The notes beneath the pieces are model-generated. The model was not told where the DNA came from and made no database searches. It saw only the letters and a list, made by a program, of their open reading frames with translations. Below, in pieces: positions 55,201-64,000 of a DNA stretch of 64,000 bases (position 1 is its first letter; every line of letters starts with the position of its first letter). The translations under genes and the position numbers were made by a program. Source of the stretch: Anas platyrhynchos. Its lineage: Eukaryota > Chordata > Aves > Anseriformes > Anatidae. The stretch lies in NCBI RefSeq assembly GCF_047663525.1, contig NC_092604.1, positions 10,308,001-10,372,000 on the forward strand, read 5' to 3'.

Positions 55201-58200
55201 ACCCCCAGCCTGGCACCACTGGGGCTCGGTGCGCAGCCAGCCCCCCCTCGGGGACCGAATAGGGCCCTGTCCCCCTGGCACAGCCACCCCCTGAGCACGG
55301 GGACACCGACCTGCAGGACCGTGCCCCCCTCCAGGAGCTGGTGTCGGGGGCTGGCCACGATGGGGACGTGGTCCCGGAGCCAGGACACCGCGGGCACCGG
55401 GTGCCCGCTGGCTGCGCACTCGAATCGGACGGTGCTGTTGGTGGTGGCTGTCACCTCCTCGACCTGCTCCTCCTCAGCACCATGGATGGCTGGGGCAGCT
55501 GGAAGCAGGGGGGTCAGGGGCTGCTGAATCCCCCCCCCCCCAGTATCTCCCAGCCCCTCCTCGCTCACCCAGCACCTCCAGCTCGTAGTGCACGCGGTCC
55601 CTGCCCGCCTCGTTGGATGCCTCGCACGTGTACCTGCCCGCGTCCTCCTCCTGCACCACGGGCAGCTGCAGCACCCGGCCCCCTGCAGCACAGGGGGGCA
55701 AGGTGGGGACAGCCCCATGATGGGGGTCCCATCCACAATCCCTTTCCCACCCCGCTGTGCACAGCCCCCACGCAGCCCCGGTGAGGCTGAAAGGGTCCCA
55801 TGGGTGCTGCATGTGTCAGCAGGAGCAAAGGGACAGGATCCGACCCCCCCGTGCTGGGGATGCTTTCATGGCAGGAGCATTACCTAGCAGGATGAGCACC
55901 CCGGGGCCGGGGGCGAGGGGCTCCCCGTCCTTGTACCAGGTGAGCCGGGGGGGCGGGATGGCGTTGGTGTCGCAGGAGAGCGCGGCGGGCTGGTGGAGGA
56001 CAGCCTGGCGGTGCTCCGTCACCTCCCTGTCCCCATCCTCCTCCTGGTACAGGATCTCGAAGGCTTCGCTGGGGCTCAGCTGGTGCTGGAACAGGGGTGG
56101 CACTGCGGGGACAGGCTGCTGTGAGCTGTAGGGAGGGGGACATCACCCCCAGGTGCAGCCAGAGCTGGCGAGACGCACGTTATCCAGCGCACACACACAT
56201 CCCTCTCCACCCTGATCCCATGGGGGACCCCCATAGGGACCCCTCTCCCCGGGACCCCCCCCCGCTCCAGCTCACCCAGGGCTCACCCTGCACGTGCACG
56301 CTGAAATCCTTGTCGTCTGCACCCAGGGGGTTGGTGGCCACGCAGGTGTAGTGCCCCGAGTCCGGGACACCAGCAGGTTTGATCTGAAGGACCTGCCCCT
56401 CTTGGAGGATCTGGAGGTGGCCGGCGCTTTCCAGGAGCTGCGTGGGGTCCCCAGCCCCAAGGCGAGGAAGAGGAGTGGTTATACACCAGGGCTGAGGCAT
56501 GCAGGAGTGGGGCAGAGCCCAGCCAGCCATACCAAGGGTGTGTGTCCCCCCCAAAAAAAAACAGCAGCTGCTCCCTGGCCACCCTTGGGACCTCACCTGC
56601 CCGTCCTTGTACCACTGGATGGTCGGCTCGGGCACAGCCCACGTCTCGCACTCCAGCGTCACCGTGCTATTGACACTGGTTCTCACCTCTGTCGTGGCAA
56701 ATTCCCCCGAAGGGACATCTCGGGTGATCAAAGGGGGAACTGGTGGGGAGAGGAGATATGGCTGGGAGGAGGGAAGAGCCCCCAAATGCCCTTGCTCTGC
56801 CCTAACCAACAATGTGGAGTGCCTCAGGGCGAAGGGAAGGAAGGGGCACTGGCCCCGTTATGTCGGGGGTTGTGGTGGGGCTCAGGAGGTACGGGGAGAG
56901 CTCACGCACCCAGGACCTTCACGGTGTAGTTCCTCACGGCCTCCCCAGCCTCGCTGGCCACAACGCAGCAGTAGGTGCCCGCGTCCTCTTCCTGGGCGTT
57001 CAGGATCTGCAGCCCGTGGCCACCTGGACAAAGGGGGTCTCCTGAGAGGGTCCCAGCTCACAGCTGAGGCTGTTTATCCCCGTGCAGCACACGAAGACAT
57101 CTTAAAGGACCTGCTGGCCACCTACAAGCCTGCCTGGAGGGCATCCAATGCTCTTCTAGAGCCCAATTTCTAGGCTTATAAAAACCCGTGTGGTCTCACT
57201 GATGCTGCTGAGAAGCTTCTAGCTATTACCCGATGATGTGACCCACCCTTCTGATGGCCTGAGCCTCTCATCTACAGGACGACGACTTCTCATCGCCCTG
57301 GGTGTCACCAGACCCAGAACAGACCCCACTCCCACCCCCCGGGCACCCAAAGGGGCTCCGTGGTGGCGCAAGACCAAGGGGTGCCGGCGCGGTACCGGGG
57401 AGCAGGCGCACGTCCCGCGAGGCTTCGATGGGGACCTCGTCCTTCAGCCAGGTGATGCTGGGAGGGGGGTAGGCTGGAGCCTCACAGAGCAGGGAGATGG
57501 GGTTGTTGATGATCACAACAACATCTTCTGTGGCAGCATCGTGGGCATCTCCAGCAGACGCGGGGCTGGCTGCAGAGAGGTGTGCGCACGGCAAGAGATC
57601 GGCACTAACACCCATCACAGCCCCACTGCCGGCTGTAGGGCTCAGGGATCCTCACCACCCAGCTGGGGCAGGCACTCAGAAAGCCCCAAAAGCCCAGATC
57701 CCCAGGACTCAACACCCAAAGCCACCTCGTACCCGAAACATTCAGCAGGTAGTGCTTGGTTTGCTCCCCCACGGGGCTGGAGGCCACGCAGGAGTAGCGG
57801 CCGGCGTCAGACGGGGCAGCCTGGGGGATGCGCAGCACGGAGCCGTCGGGAGAGATGGAGGTGGCTCCAGCAGGCAGAGGGTCACCATCCTTCAGCCAGG
57901 TGACCTCAGGCTGGGGGTTGCCTGTGTAGGGTGGAAAGTAGGGTTTGGGCTCGGTGCAAAAGTTTTTCCATGCGCGCACGCAGCCTGGATGGGGTCACTG
58001 CGCTGGGAAGCAGGGACACCAGCCCAAATCCAGACTTATCACAATTTGGATCGGGATTTTAGAGACTGCTGGATGAGCCAGCAAGAAAAAAAAAGGAAAA
58101 CTGTCCTGAGTAGGAGGTGATTAATTACTCCCATTGCAAAAGGAGAAACCAGATTAGAGGAATTTTTGCTCCGTTTTGGAAAGATCGGAGCTGACGTCGT

Positions 58201-61200
58201 GGAACAAGCTCCCCGCGTGGGCGCCCCCTCCCCAGCACTTTCCGGACAGCCCAACTGCAAAGCCAGGAACTATCCCCAAAAAGCTCCTCAGCCGACCTCA
58301 GCTATTCCTGTGTCATCGGCTGGAACCGGCCGCTTGCTCCGCGCCCACCTCCCACCACCCCTGCTCCCCGCGCGATGCTCACCCGCGGCCAGGCAGGACC
58401 AGGTGACAGGGTGGCCCTCGGGCACCGTGACGGCCTCTTCCTCATCCACGTCCTCAATGTGGGGAGGAACTAGGAAGGCGAGAGGCCAGGGACATCAGCA
58501 GCTGGACCAAACCAGACGCTGTGTCCATGCACCAAGGCACAAAGGACTCCGGTGCTGCAGCTCCCACTGCTGCACCCAGTGCTGACCAGTGCTGTCCCCG
58601 CACAGCTGAAGCTCTGATGCTCCTGAGGAGCCCATCAGAGGGTAGATGTCCCTCCCTTACCCAGGATCTCCACCTGGAACTCCCTCCTGGCCTCCCCAGC
58701 GGCGTTGCTGGCCAGGCAGGAATAGTGGCCACCATCCTGGGCTCGCACGCGGGGCAGCCTCAGCATCCAGCCCCCTGTGAGCATGGAGCAGAGAGGGCTC
58801 AGGGCACGGATCCAGGCACCAGCACAGCCCAGTGCCACCCCGCAGGGTGGGAGCTGTGCTGGGTGTGAACTCCTCAGCGTTAGGGCAGAAGGCATTCGTG
58901 GAGTTCTTGCAGCATCCTTCCCTCATCCCACCTGAGAGCACTTGCGTGTGCGCGCCGGGGGTGACAGGAGAGCCGTTCCAGGACCAGGAGACCGTGGGCA
59001 GGGGGACGCCGGTGGCCTCGCAGGTCAGCGTCAGGGCTCTGTGCAGAGGCACACGGATGTTGCTGGTGGATCCCGAACCTTGGAGGAACTTCGGAGGAAC
59101 TGGGGAGGCAGAAGGGACAAAGAGCTGTCTGCAAAGCAGCCACCGAGACAGCAGAAGAGTGAAACAAAGGCGGCAGATGTTGAACCCAGAAAAATGTGGC
59201 AGATGTTGAACCCAGCTGGTTCCCACCCTCCTGCTCGTACAGCTTGAGGCCATGAGCACAGAAGGTCCACCAGCAGCCACCTACCTGCACCCCCAACCCT
59301 ATACCTCCAGGCGTGACACCAAGCTGGCCACATGCCCTACACCACCCCAGTCCTTTTCCAGCTCAAATGCTCAGCACCCCAGTCCCCAAGGTTCCCCTAA
59401 GTCCTTGGAAAGCAGCTGACTTTGTAAAGCAAGAGGTGCTCTGCTCAACCTGGAAAGAAACCACTACTGCAGGCTGATGGAGCCACTTCTGCTGCTTCTT
59501 CACCCAGAGCACCCCCTCCTGCCCCCAAACCTTTTACACGCTGCGTTATCCAAACTTGCTCCGTGTTTTCCTCTTCTCCAGGCTCGTGATGCTTTGGGCA
59601 CGTGGTGGAACATCCCCACCCAGCCCAGCTGCCCGTGTCCCTTCCCCGCAGCCCCCCGCCGTGCCCCCCACCCTCACCGTGCACCGCCACGTCGAACTCC
59701 CTGCGCTCCTGCCCCGCCGTGTTGGCCGCCAGGCAGACGTATCGCCCCGCGTGGACCAGCGCTGCCTGGGCGATGCGCAGCCTCCAGCCCTGCTCCGACA
59801 GCGAGAGCCCGTCCCCAAGGACCACGGGCTGCCCGTCCTTCAGCCACGTCACCGTGGGTGCTGGCCTTCCCGTGGCCTCGCACTCCAAAACCGTCTCGCC
59901 GGCCTCGATGACGGAAACCTTCCTGGGGGCTTTGCTGCTGCCCCGGATCCTCGGTGGCACTGCGGGCAGAGGGACAGGGGATGGAGGTGAGGCTGGAGGA
60001 AAGCCCTCGGCGGTATGCAAGTGGGTAGAAAAATGCCATGGAGCTGGCTGGTGGCAGCAGGAGGGCAAAGCACATCCCAGTGGGTGCAATTAGTGCAGTC
60101 GTGCAGCTGCAAGCAGAGCGGAGCCAAGAGGGGAGCTGGAGGGGGCCAGGCAAACCCAGCTGGCAGCATCCCTTCCAAAACACCCAGGGCAGGGGATAAT
60201 AGCTGTGAACTTTTGGGTCCAGCTGGGCCTCGCAGCAAGGCAGAACATGTCTTGCTCAAACATACAGCTTAGGAGAAGCAGCTTCAGCCACCTCAGCAGG
60301 ACCCCCACGTCTCGGGGTCCCCCGGCTCACCGTGCACCCCCAGGCGATGCTCCTTGCTGCTGCTGCCGGCGGCGTTGCTGCACTCACAGGTGTAGGTCCC
60401 CTCGTCCACCAGCCGCACCTTCTCGATGTAGAGCATCCTCCCTCCTGCAGACACCAGCTTCGGGCTCCCGGGGTGGGCAGAAAGAGGTTCACCTGCCCGG
60501 GGGGGGACAGCAGCCTCCTCTCAGGCTCCCAGCAGGACCAGATCCCACCCAGAAGCCAGGCACTGCTCGATATAAATCGCTCCTTGCTGCCCAAGGAGAG
60601 CAACTCAAGTTGGTTTTACTCTTGGCTGCAGCAGGAGACCCACAAGGAGCAGGCTGGCAACTGGGTTTCAAGTTTAACCTGGCGTTTGCTCATCCAAAAT
60701 GCTCCTAAACCATGCAAGGGGGATCACCTGCCCCGGGCAGGGGGTCTGCATCTGCCTGGTGGGTCAAGACCTGAGGGGCAGGACCTTACCGTCCTTCTGC
60801 CAGCTCAGGGCAGGGAAGGGGATCCCGTGGCACTCGCAGGCCAGCCGGACAGACTGCCCCTCCAGCACGGACGTGGTGGTGGGCTCTGCCGAGGGGAACG
60901 ACGGTGGCACTGTGGGGAGAGAGAGAAGAGGGGCAGCTGATGGCAGGGGACGAGGGGAGAGGGGCAGCTCCGTCCTGCTCGCCACCCGTGGCACCAGGCT
61001 CTGCACAAAGATCCAGCGAGACTGCTGGAAATAATAACATGAACTCCCCAGCTATTAGGAAAGTGATGTTTTTAATTGCACGTGGCCTACAGCAGAGGCT
61101 GGCTGAGCCCCCCGGCCAGGCCAGGGCTGGCCAGACAGAGCTTTGTTAGGTAGCACAGCTCGCTGCGAAGGTGACCTAACACTTTCCGATATCGGACGCC

Positions 61201-63940
61201 GTTCCCATAATTACAGCTGGCTGGAGAAGGGTAACCCCTTCCCGCGAGGGATATTAGCTTTTGGAAGAAAAATCCTAACACCCAGAAACCTCTGAAAAAC
61301 AAAAACAGCAGAACCCAAACAATCGAGCCGAGCCAGGACACCGGGCCAAGCGTGCAACGTCTCCCTGGGAAGGGAGCGCAGGAGCGGGGAGAACTGGCCT
61401 TCCTCCCCGTGCCGGCTGCCTGCCTGCAGGACTCCCACCAGCTGGCCCCGAGCATCCCCGAGGGAAGCCAAACCTGGCTCTGCCCTGGATGTGCTGTGGA
61501 TGTGCTGGAGTTTGCAGGGATGTGCATGGCGAGGGACGCGCCAGCATCTCCCCAACCCAGGCAGGGGACAGCAGGGGTTGATACCCGCGTGCCGCCGTGA
61601 TGGATGAGGGCGCAGAGAGCGCAGAGCAGCCCTGGCAATGGCAACAAATTCCCTTTGCTCCCCTGCCCAAGCTTTAGGAAGACAGCTGCATGGTTACTGA
61701 AATACCCCAAAGCAACACTTGTGCAAACATTGGCTTTTTCCCCCCCTCCCGTTCCAGTAGGGGATTCCCTACACCTCCAGCTGCATCATCTCGCAGAGCT
61801 TTAATCCTTCGGACACCATTTTCCAAGCCAGCGAGCCACCTCAGGTCCCCGTTATGCTTACAGGGTTTGTTTCTACATCTCCTTGTGCCCCGTATTTTCC
61901 TGGTGAGTTGTCCCAGCCATGGCAGCCCTTACCCAACACGTTCAGGTTGTAGTGTCTCTCCGGGTGGCCGGGCACCTGGCACGTGTACCTGCCCGCATCC
62001 TGCACGGCGGCTCGCCCCACCTGCCACAAACAGAGACGGTGAGATGCTCTGCACCCCCTTTTCCCTCCCATCCCTTCTTTTGCCCCAAAACATCACCTGG
62101 AGCACAGTCCCATCCTCTGACAGTGACATCCCTGGGCTCGGTGTGAGCAAGGTCCCATCCTTCAGCCAGCGGGACCCCCGGGGGTCGACCCCTGGGGCCG
62201 GGCAGCGCAGTGTCACCTCCTGGTTGACGATGGCAGAGACGTTCTCCTCCTCGCCCGGGGCAGTGGGTGGCACTGGAAACAAACAGGGCAACGCCACCCC
62301 CAAACCCCTCTTCCCATAGCTGACCCCACAGCCCCCGAGGCTGGGGAGAGGGCAGGGAGCAGCCCCCAGAAGGGGCTGGGGACACTTGGGGACACTTACA
62401 GCGCACCTCGACGGTGGCCTCGCGCCTGTCCTCGCCCACGGCGCTGCTGGCCACGCACGTGTACGTCCCCGAGTCCAGGAGGCGAGGGGTGGGCAGGGAC
62501 AGCATGCGCCCACCGGACAGGATCTGTGCCCCCGGGGAAGGAAAGAGCCCAGGTGAGCGTGAAACCAGAGAGAAACCTCGCTGGGTTGCAAGCAGTAACC
62601 AGGACGGGTGGGCACAATCCTGCCTCAAGCCTGTCCTTGTCACATGGTGGGGACCCCCTGGCTCTTCCAAGTGGCGGGGAGCAGGGCTGAGCAGGTCCGT
62701 GTTCCCATGCACCAAATGCAGGGGTAAATTTGGGCAACACCACGTCTGCTCAGCTCCAGCAATTGTTTGGTTTTATTTTTGGAAAAGCCAGAACAAGGAA
62801 CCAGAGCGTCCTTCTAGAAGGATGTCCCCAGGGAGACCCCCCTGTGGTAGTCACCTCACCTGCGGGCCACCCGCCACCTCCTCGGGCACGGGGTTGCCGT
62901 CCTTGAGCCAGAGCAGCACCGGGGCAGGGCTCCCGGTGGCATCGCACCGCAGCGTCACCGCCTCGCTCGTCACCGCCACGACGGGGCTGGGGCCGGCCGT
63001 GATCCGTGGGGGCACTGGGGGAGGGCAGGGGGGGCACAGCAATGTCACCAGCAGCACCAGGGGGCCGAGATGGGGATGGATGAGGTGGGGACACCAAAAT
63101 TTGGACCAGGCAATGCCCATCTGTAGGGCCATGACCTTTGGGGACATTACCAGGGATGGATGTGGGGTAATGGCAAATGGGGCAGACGAAGGGGTCTCTG
63201 CTAAACCCATCTCTCAGGGATGTGCCCCCATACATGCACGGGGGGTCCTGGGGGAGCACCCTGCCCTCTCACAGCCTCTGTCCTCCCCCTGCACCCCACG
63301 GACTCACCGGTCACCCGCAGGCTGTACCCAAGCTCGGTGTCCCCGGCGGCGTTGGAGGCCACGCAGCGGTAGCTGTCGGCATCAGAAAGGTGGGCACGGG
63401 GGATCTCCAGGCGCTTCCCATCCCTGGACAGGATCCGGCCCGGGGTGGTCACAAGCTGCTCGTTCCCCTTGTACCAGGAGATGTCTACAGGGAAGGAGGG
63501 GGATGAAATACAAGGAGCATGGAGACGCACACCGGGGACACCCCCAGGGAAGCTCGAGGGAGGGGACAGGCTCACCGGGAGCTGGCACCCCTGTGGCCAG
63601 GCACTCCAGGGACGCCGTGCTGTTCTCCAGGACAGCCAGGTCCACCTCGCTGGGCTCGATGTTCGGAGGCACTGCAACCCAAGCATGCGTGGCATCAGCT
63701 CTGCGCAGCCCAAAACCCAAACCGGCTGCACGGCACGCACCAGTCCCCATTCTGGGAGGGAACCACAGCACTGCACGGTGCCACCGCTGCCCTCCAAGTC
63801 AGTGACAAGATTTTTTTTCTCTGCACCCTGCCTGGTTTCTCACCCAGCACCTTCAGCATCACGTCCTGCTCGTCCTCCCCTGCGGGGTTGGCTGCGACAC
63901 AGGTGTAGACACCTTCATCGGTCAGGTCAGCCTTCTCGAT
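42945..63940 (-). CDS. HMCN2: HMCN2, hemicentin-2, C-terminal 2,920 residues (57 exons)
   Basis: A secreted extracellular matrix protein of the fibulin/hemicentin family that acts at basement membranes and cell junctions. Fifty-seven exons were read on the minus strand. All have AG acceptors and GT donors, and the coding length of 8,763 bp is divisible by three with no internal stop. Order: half an Ig module, 25 complete Ig modules, G2F beta-barrel (four exons), a half EGF, four EGF modules of DxDEC/DxNEC type, and a fibulin-type C-terminus ending SISPYPY (HMCN1 ends SAYPY). HMCN2 is chosen over HMCN1 from the neighbours ASS1 and FUBP3 and because no thrombospondin type-1 block occurs before G2F. 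The N-terminal von Willebrand A domain and earlier Ig modules lie beyond the right edge. Confidence 0.95.
43400..43526 (-). CDS. HMCN2: HMCN2 exon: last EGF module
   Basis: [20 protein letters not shown] then [19 protein letters not shown]. The DVDEC start and the N-x-RGG segment are of the calcium-binding EGF type. It runs directly into the C-terminal module. Confidence 0.95.
43641..43760 (-). CDS. HMCN2: HMCN2 exon: calcium-binding EGF module
   Basis: [20 protein letters not shown] then [20 protein letters not shown]. Six cysteines with DxDEC and the hydroxylation-type C-x-N-x4-Y/F-x-C segment define a calcium-binding EGF domain. Confidence 0.96.
44007..44318 (-). CDS. HMCN2: HMCN2 exon: EGF module plus basic linker
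   Basis: [20 protein letters not shown] then [19 protein letters not shown] form an EGF. A linker of about 50 residues follows, rich in Gly, then Arg/Ser/His, and then [12 protein letters not shown], a half-EGF leading into the next DLDEC module. HMCN1 has an equivalent basic linker at the same place, so the insertion is ancestral rather than a local oddity. Confidence 0.93.
44412..44540 (-). CDS. HMCN2: HMCN2 exon: calcium-binding EGF module
   Basis: [20 protein letters not shown] then [17 protein letters not shown], with a final AWPC. Six cysteines and the DINEC start are present. Acceptor is ccccag and donor CTGG|gtacg. Confidence 0.96.
44678..44731 (-). CDS. HMCN2: HMCN2 54-bp exon: half EGF
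   Basis: Encodes only [17 protein letters not shown] plus split codons at both ends, the C-terminal half of an EGF of the C-x2-GF-x8-C kind that precedes DINEC in fibulins. It is accepted because phase (one base carried in, one carried out), AG and GT all fit. HMCN1 has more EGF modules here. Confidence 0.88.
44862..46091 (-). CDS. HMCN2: HMCN2 G2F (nidogen beta-barrel) domain, four exons
   Basis: Exons 45942-46091 ([20 protein letters not shown]), 45557-45694 ([20 protein letters not shown]), 45208-45329 ([20 protein letters not shown]) and 44862-45099 ([18 protein letters not shown] to QLSTSLDAG). The pattern GxINxx[23 protein letters not shown] and DFxExYVQTGxG is that of the nidogen G2F barrel, which binds collagen IV and perlecan in nidogen. 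It follows the last Ig module directly. Confidence 0.96.
46092..46730 (-). other. HMCN2: HMCN2 intron between last Ig and G2F
   Basis: 639 bp. I looked for thrombospondin type-1 modules (WSxW, CSxTC), which HMCN1 carries at this point, and see none in any minus-strand frame. Confidence 0.8.
46731..47000 (-). CDS. HMCN2: HMCN2 Ig module 26 (single exon)
   Basis: A complete I-set Ig domain in one exon: [30 protein letters not shown]. It is the last Ig module before G2F. Confidence 0.96.
47325..47733 (-). CDS. HMCN2: HMCN2 Ig module 25
   Basis: Exons 47543-47733 ([16 protein letters not shown]) and 47325-47406 ([16 protein letters not shown]). The intron falls in phase 0 just before the DAGLYRC motif. 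Confidence 0.95.
47814..48303 (-). CDS. HMCN2: HMCN2 shared exon and Ig module 24
   Basis: Exon 48090-48303 starts with the end of module 23 ([16 protein letters not shown]). It runs without an intron into the start of module 24 ([16 protein letters not shown]). Exon 47814-47948 finishes module 24 ([14 protein letters not shown]). Elsewhere in this gene an intron separates neighbouring modules. Confidence 0.94.
48407..48597 (-). CDS. HMCN2: HMCN2 Ig module 23, first exon
   Basis: [35 protein letters not shown], then GELLLRHVQ before a phase-0 donor. The cysteine-bearing second half is at the start of exon 48090-48303. Confidence 0.95.
49010..49498 (-). CDS. HMCN2: HMCN2 Ig module 22
   Basis: Exons 49364-49498 ([15 protein letters not shown]) and 49010-49144 ([16 protein letters not shown]). 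The intron is in phase 1 in the C'-D loop. Confidence 0.95.
49576..49923 (-). CDS. HMCN2: HMCN2 Ig module 21
   Basis: Exons 49759-49923 ([15 protein letters not shown]) and 49576-49683 ([14 protein letters not shown]). His replaces the usual Asp before xGxYxC. Confidence 0.95.
50151..50534 (-). CDS. HMCN2: HMCN2 Ig module 20
   Basis: Exons 50378-50534 ([15 protein letters not shown]) and 50151-50272 ([14 protein letters not shown]). Trp-Phe replaces the usual aromatic pair before the second cysteine. Confidence 0.95.
50680..51149 (-). CDS. HMCN2: HMCN2 Ig module 19
   Basis: Exons 51002-51149 ([15 protein letters not shown]) and 50680-50807 ([14 protein letters not shown]). The Arg codon is split AG|G across the intron. 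Confidence 0.95.
51349..51731 (-). CDS. HMCN2: HMCN2 Ig module 18
   Basis: Exons 51595-51731 ([15 protein letters not shown]) and 51349-51490 ([14 protein letters not shown]). Pro after the first cysteine and GTATG for the usual NxAG make it one of the less typical modules. Confidence 0.94.
51948..52307 (-). CDS. HMCN2: HMCN2 Ig module 17
   Basis: Exons 52117-52307 ([15 protein letters not shown]) and the 82-bp exon 51948-52029 ([16 protein letters not shown]). Confidence 0.95.
52392..52664 (-). CDS. HMCN2: HMCN2 Ig module 16 (single exon)
   Basis: A complete Ig domain in one exon: [29 protein letters not shown]. The start has an acidic run (ESPESSEE). Confidence 0.95.
52967..53408 (-). CDS. 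HMCN2: HMCN2 Ig module 15
   Basis: Exons 53225-53408 ([15 protein letters not shown]) and 52967-53064 ([15 protein letters not shown]). The Arg codon is split AG|G. Confidence 0.95.
53486..53914 (-). CDS. HMCN2: HMCN2 Ig module 14
   Basis: Exons 53755-53914 ([15 protein letters not shown]) and 53486-53610 ([15 protein letters not shown]). The first exon's donor is CA|gtaagt, so the Gln codon is split CA|G. Confidence 0.94.
54026..54737 (-). CDS. HMCN2: HMCN2 Ig module 13
   Basis: Exons 54612-54737 ([15 protein letters not shown]) and 54026-54169 ([15 protein letters not shown]). The second half lacks the usual NxAG after the cysteine. The intron (442 bp) is long for this gene. The acceptor at 54170 was chosen because it alone keeps the phase. 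Confidence 0.9.
55076..55498 (-). CDS. HMCN2: HMCN2 Ig module 12
   Basis: Exons 55311-55498 ([15 protein letters not shown]) and 55076-55172 ([15 protein letters not shown]). The A strand region is acidic ([11 protein letters not shown]). Confidence 0.95.
55569..56102 (-). CDS. HMCN2: HMCN2 Ig module 11
   Basis: Exons 55884-56102 ([15 protein letters not shown]) and 55569-55682 ([14 protein letters not shown]). The N-terminal part is longer than in neighbours, with an acidic insertion ([10 protein letters not shown]). Confidence 0.95.
56287..56739 (-). CDS. HMCN2: HMCN2 Ig module 10
   Basis: Exons 56597-56739 ([15 protein letters not shown]) and 56287-56437 ([15 protein letters not shown]). 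The second acceptor (acgcag at 56438) is set by phase 0 after DGQ. Confidence 0.94.
56910..57569 (-). CDS. HMCN2: HMCN2 Ig module 9
   Basis: Exons 57396-57569 ([15 protein letters not shown]) and 56910-57023 ([14 protein letters not shown]). An extra cysteine sits directly before the conserved one, and the module lacks the usual VPP start. Confidence 0.94.
57733..58469 (-). CDS. HMCN2: HMCN2 Ig module 8
   Basis: Exons 58383-58469 (short, 87 bp: VTWSCLAAG) and 57733-57921 ([21 protein letters not shown]). The intron lies earlier than in other modules, between the first cysteine and the Trp strand, as also in module 2. Confidence 0.94.
58661..59099 (-). CDS. HMCN2: HMCN2 Ig module 7
   Basis: Exons 58932-59099 ([15 protein letters not shown]) and 58661-58774 ([15 protein letters not shown]). 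Confidence 0.95.
59678..59959 (-). CDS. HMCN2: HMCN2 Ig module 6 (single exon)
   Basis: A complete Ig domain in one 282-bp exon: [29 protein letters not shown]. Confidence 0.96.
60331..60909 (-). CDS. HMCN2: HMCN2 Ig module 5
   Basis: Exons 60790-60909 ([15 protein letters not shown]) and 60331-60444 ([14 protein letters not shown]). Each half has an extra cysteine two residues after the conserved one. Confidence 0.95.
60910..61932 (-). other. HMCN2: HMCN2 intron between Ig modules 4 and 5
   Basis: At 1.0 kb this is the longest HMCN2 intron in the window. No Ig-like exon with matching phase is seen, and its flanking modules are both complete. Confidence 0.8.
61933..62272 (-). CDS. HMCN2: HMCN2 Ig module 4 (atypical)
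   Basis: Exons 62097-62272 ([15 protein letters not shown]) and 61933-62020 ([17 protein letters not shown]). After the second cysteine the usual NxAG turn is replaced by PGHPERH. The first codon is split T|TG (Leu) after module 3. Confidence 0.93.
62400..63014 (-). CDS. HMCN2: HMCN2 Ig module 3
   Basis: Exons 62860-63014 ([15 protein letters not shown]) and 62400-62523 ([15 protein letters not shown]). Donor is GCGCT|gtaag. Confidence 0.94.
63308..63671 (-). CDS. HMCN2: HMCN2 Ig module 2
   Basis: Exons 63576-63671 (SLECLATG) and 63308-63484 ([22 protein letters not shown]). The intron lies just before the Trp strand. Confidence 0.95.
63844..63940 (-). CDS. HMCN2: HMCN2 Ig module 1, second half (module cut by window edge)
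   Basis: [20 protein letters not shown] then [13 protein letters not shown]. Acceptor ccctctag at 63941 and phase 0 entry. The exon with the first cysteine and Trp of this module lies beyond base 64000. Confidence 0.94.
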
Positions 63941-64000
63941 CTAGAGGGAGGAGGGAGGGTTCCCGGCTAGCTTTGGTCACCTGTAACCCCCCCTCCTCAG

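Overview
This is vertebrate nuclear DNA, almost certainly from a bird. Every gene I can support is on the minus strand and has GT-AG introns. Small introns, high GC content, one CR1 LINE fragment (the main avian retroposon) and the order HMCN2 - ASS1 - FUBP3 (as on human 9q34; the chicken counterpart is microchromosome 17) all point to an avian microchromosome. The species cannot be fixed from the sequence alone.

Layout in transcription order, from high to low coordinates. (1) 42945-63940 holds the 3' part of HMCN2 (hemicentin-2). I read 57 exons that join in one open frame of 2,920 codons plus stop: 26 immunoglobulin modules (the first one half), a nidogen G2 beta-barrel (G2F), a half EGF, four calcium-binding-type EGF modules and a fibulin-type C-terminus. 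Its poly(A) signal is at 42370. (2) About 0.8 kb downstream lies the TATA-box promoter of ASS1 (argininosuccinate synthase), followed by a short exon 1 at about 41.5 kb and 14 coding exons between 39045 and 17572. These give an intact 416-residue enzyme, with a poly(A) signal at 17377. (3) 7.6-17.3 kb is intergenic, with no gene I can support but one perfect 30-bp palindrome. (4) 6.4-7.6 kb holds a CpG- and G-rich FUBP3 promoter, bordered by a 750-bp minisatellite. FUBP3 coding exon 1 is at 6443-6529, a 6.4-kb intron follows, and exon 2 is cut by the left edge (1-59).

The three genes are unrelated in function: an extracellular matrix protein, a urea-cycle and arginine-recycling enzyme, and a KH-domain single-strand nucleic-acid binder. 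They share a head-to-tail arrangement. I found no operon, CRISPR array, prophage or novel defence-type system. The observations most worth checking are the in-frame upstream ATG exactly at the predicted ASS1 start site, Ala and Gln at two otherwise important ASS1 positions, the 30-bp palindrome, G-rich arrays at FUBP3 and ASS1, and exon fusions in HMCN2.

Exon borders were read by eye from splice sites, codon phase and remembered family sequences. No alignment was run.
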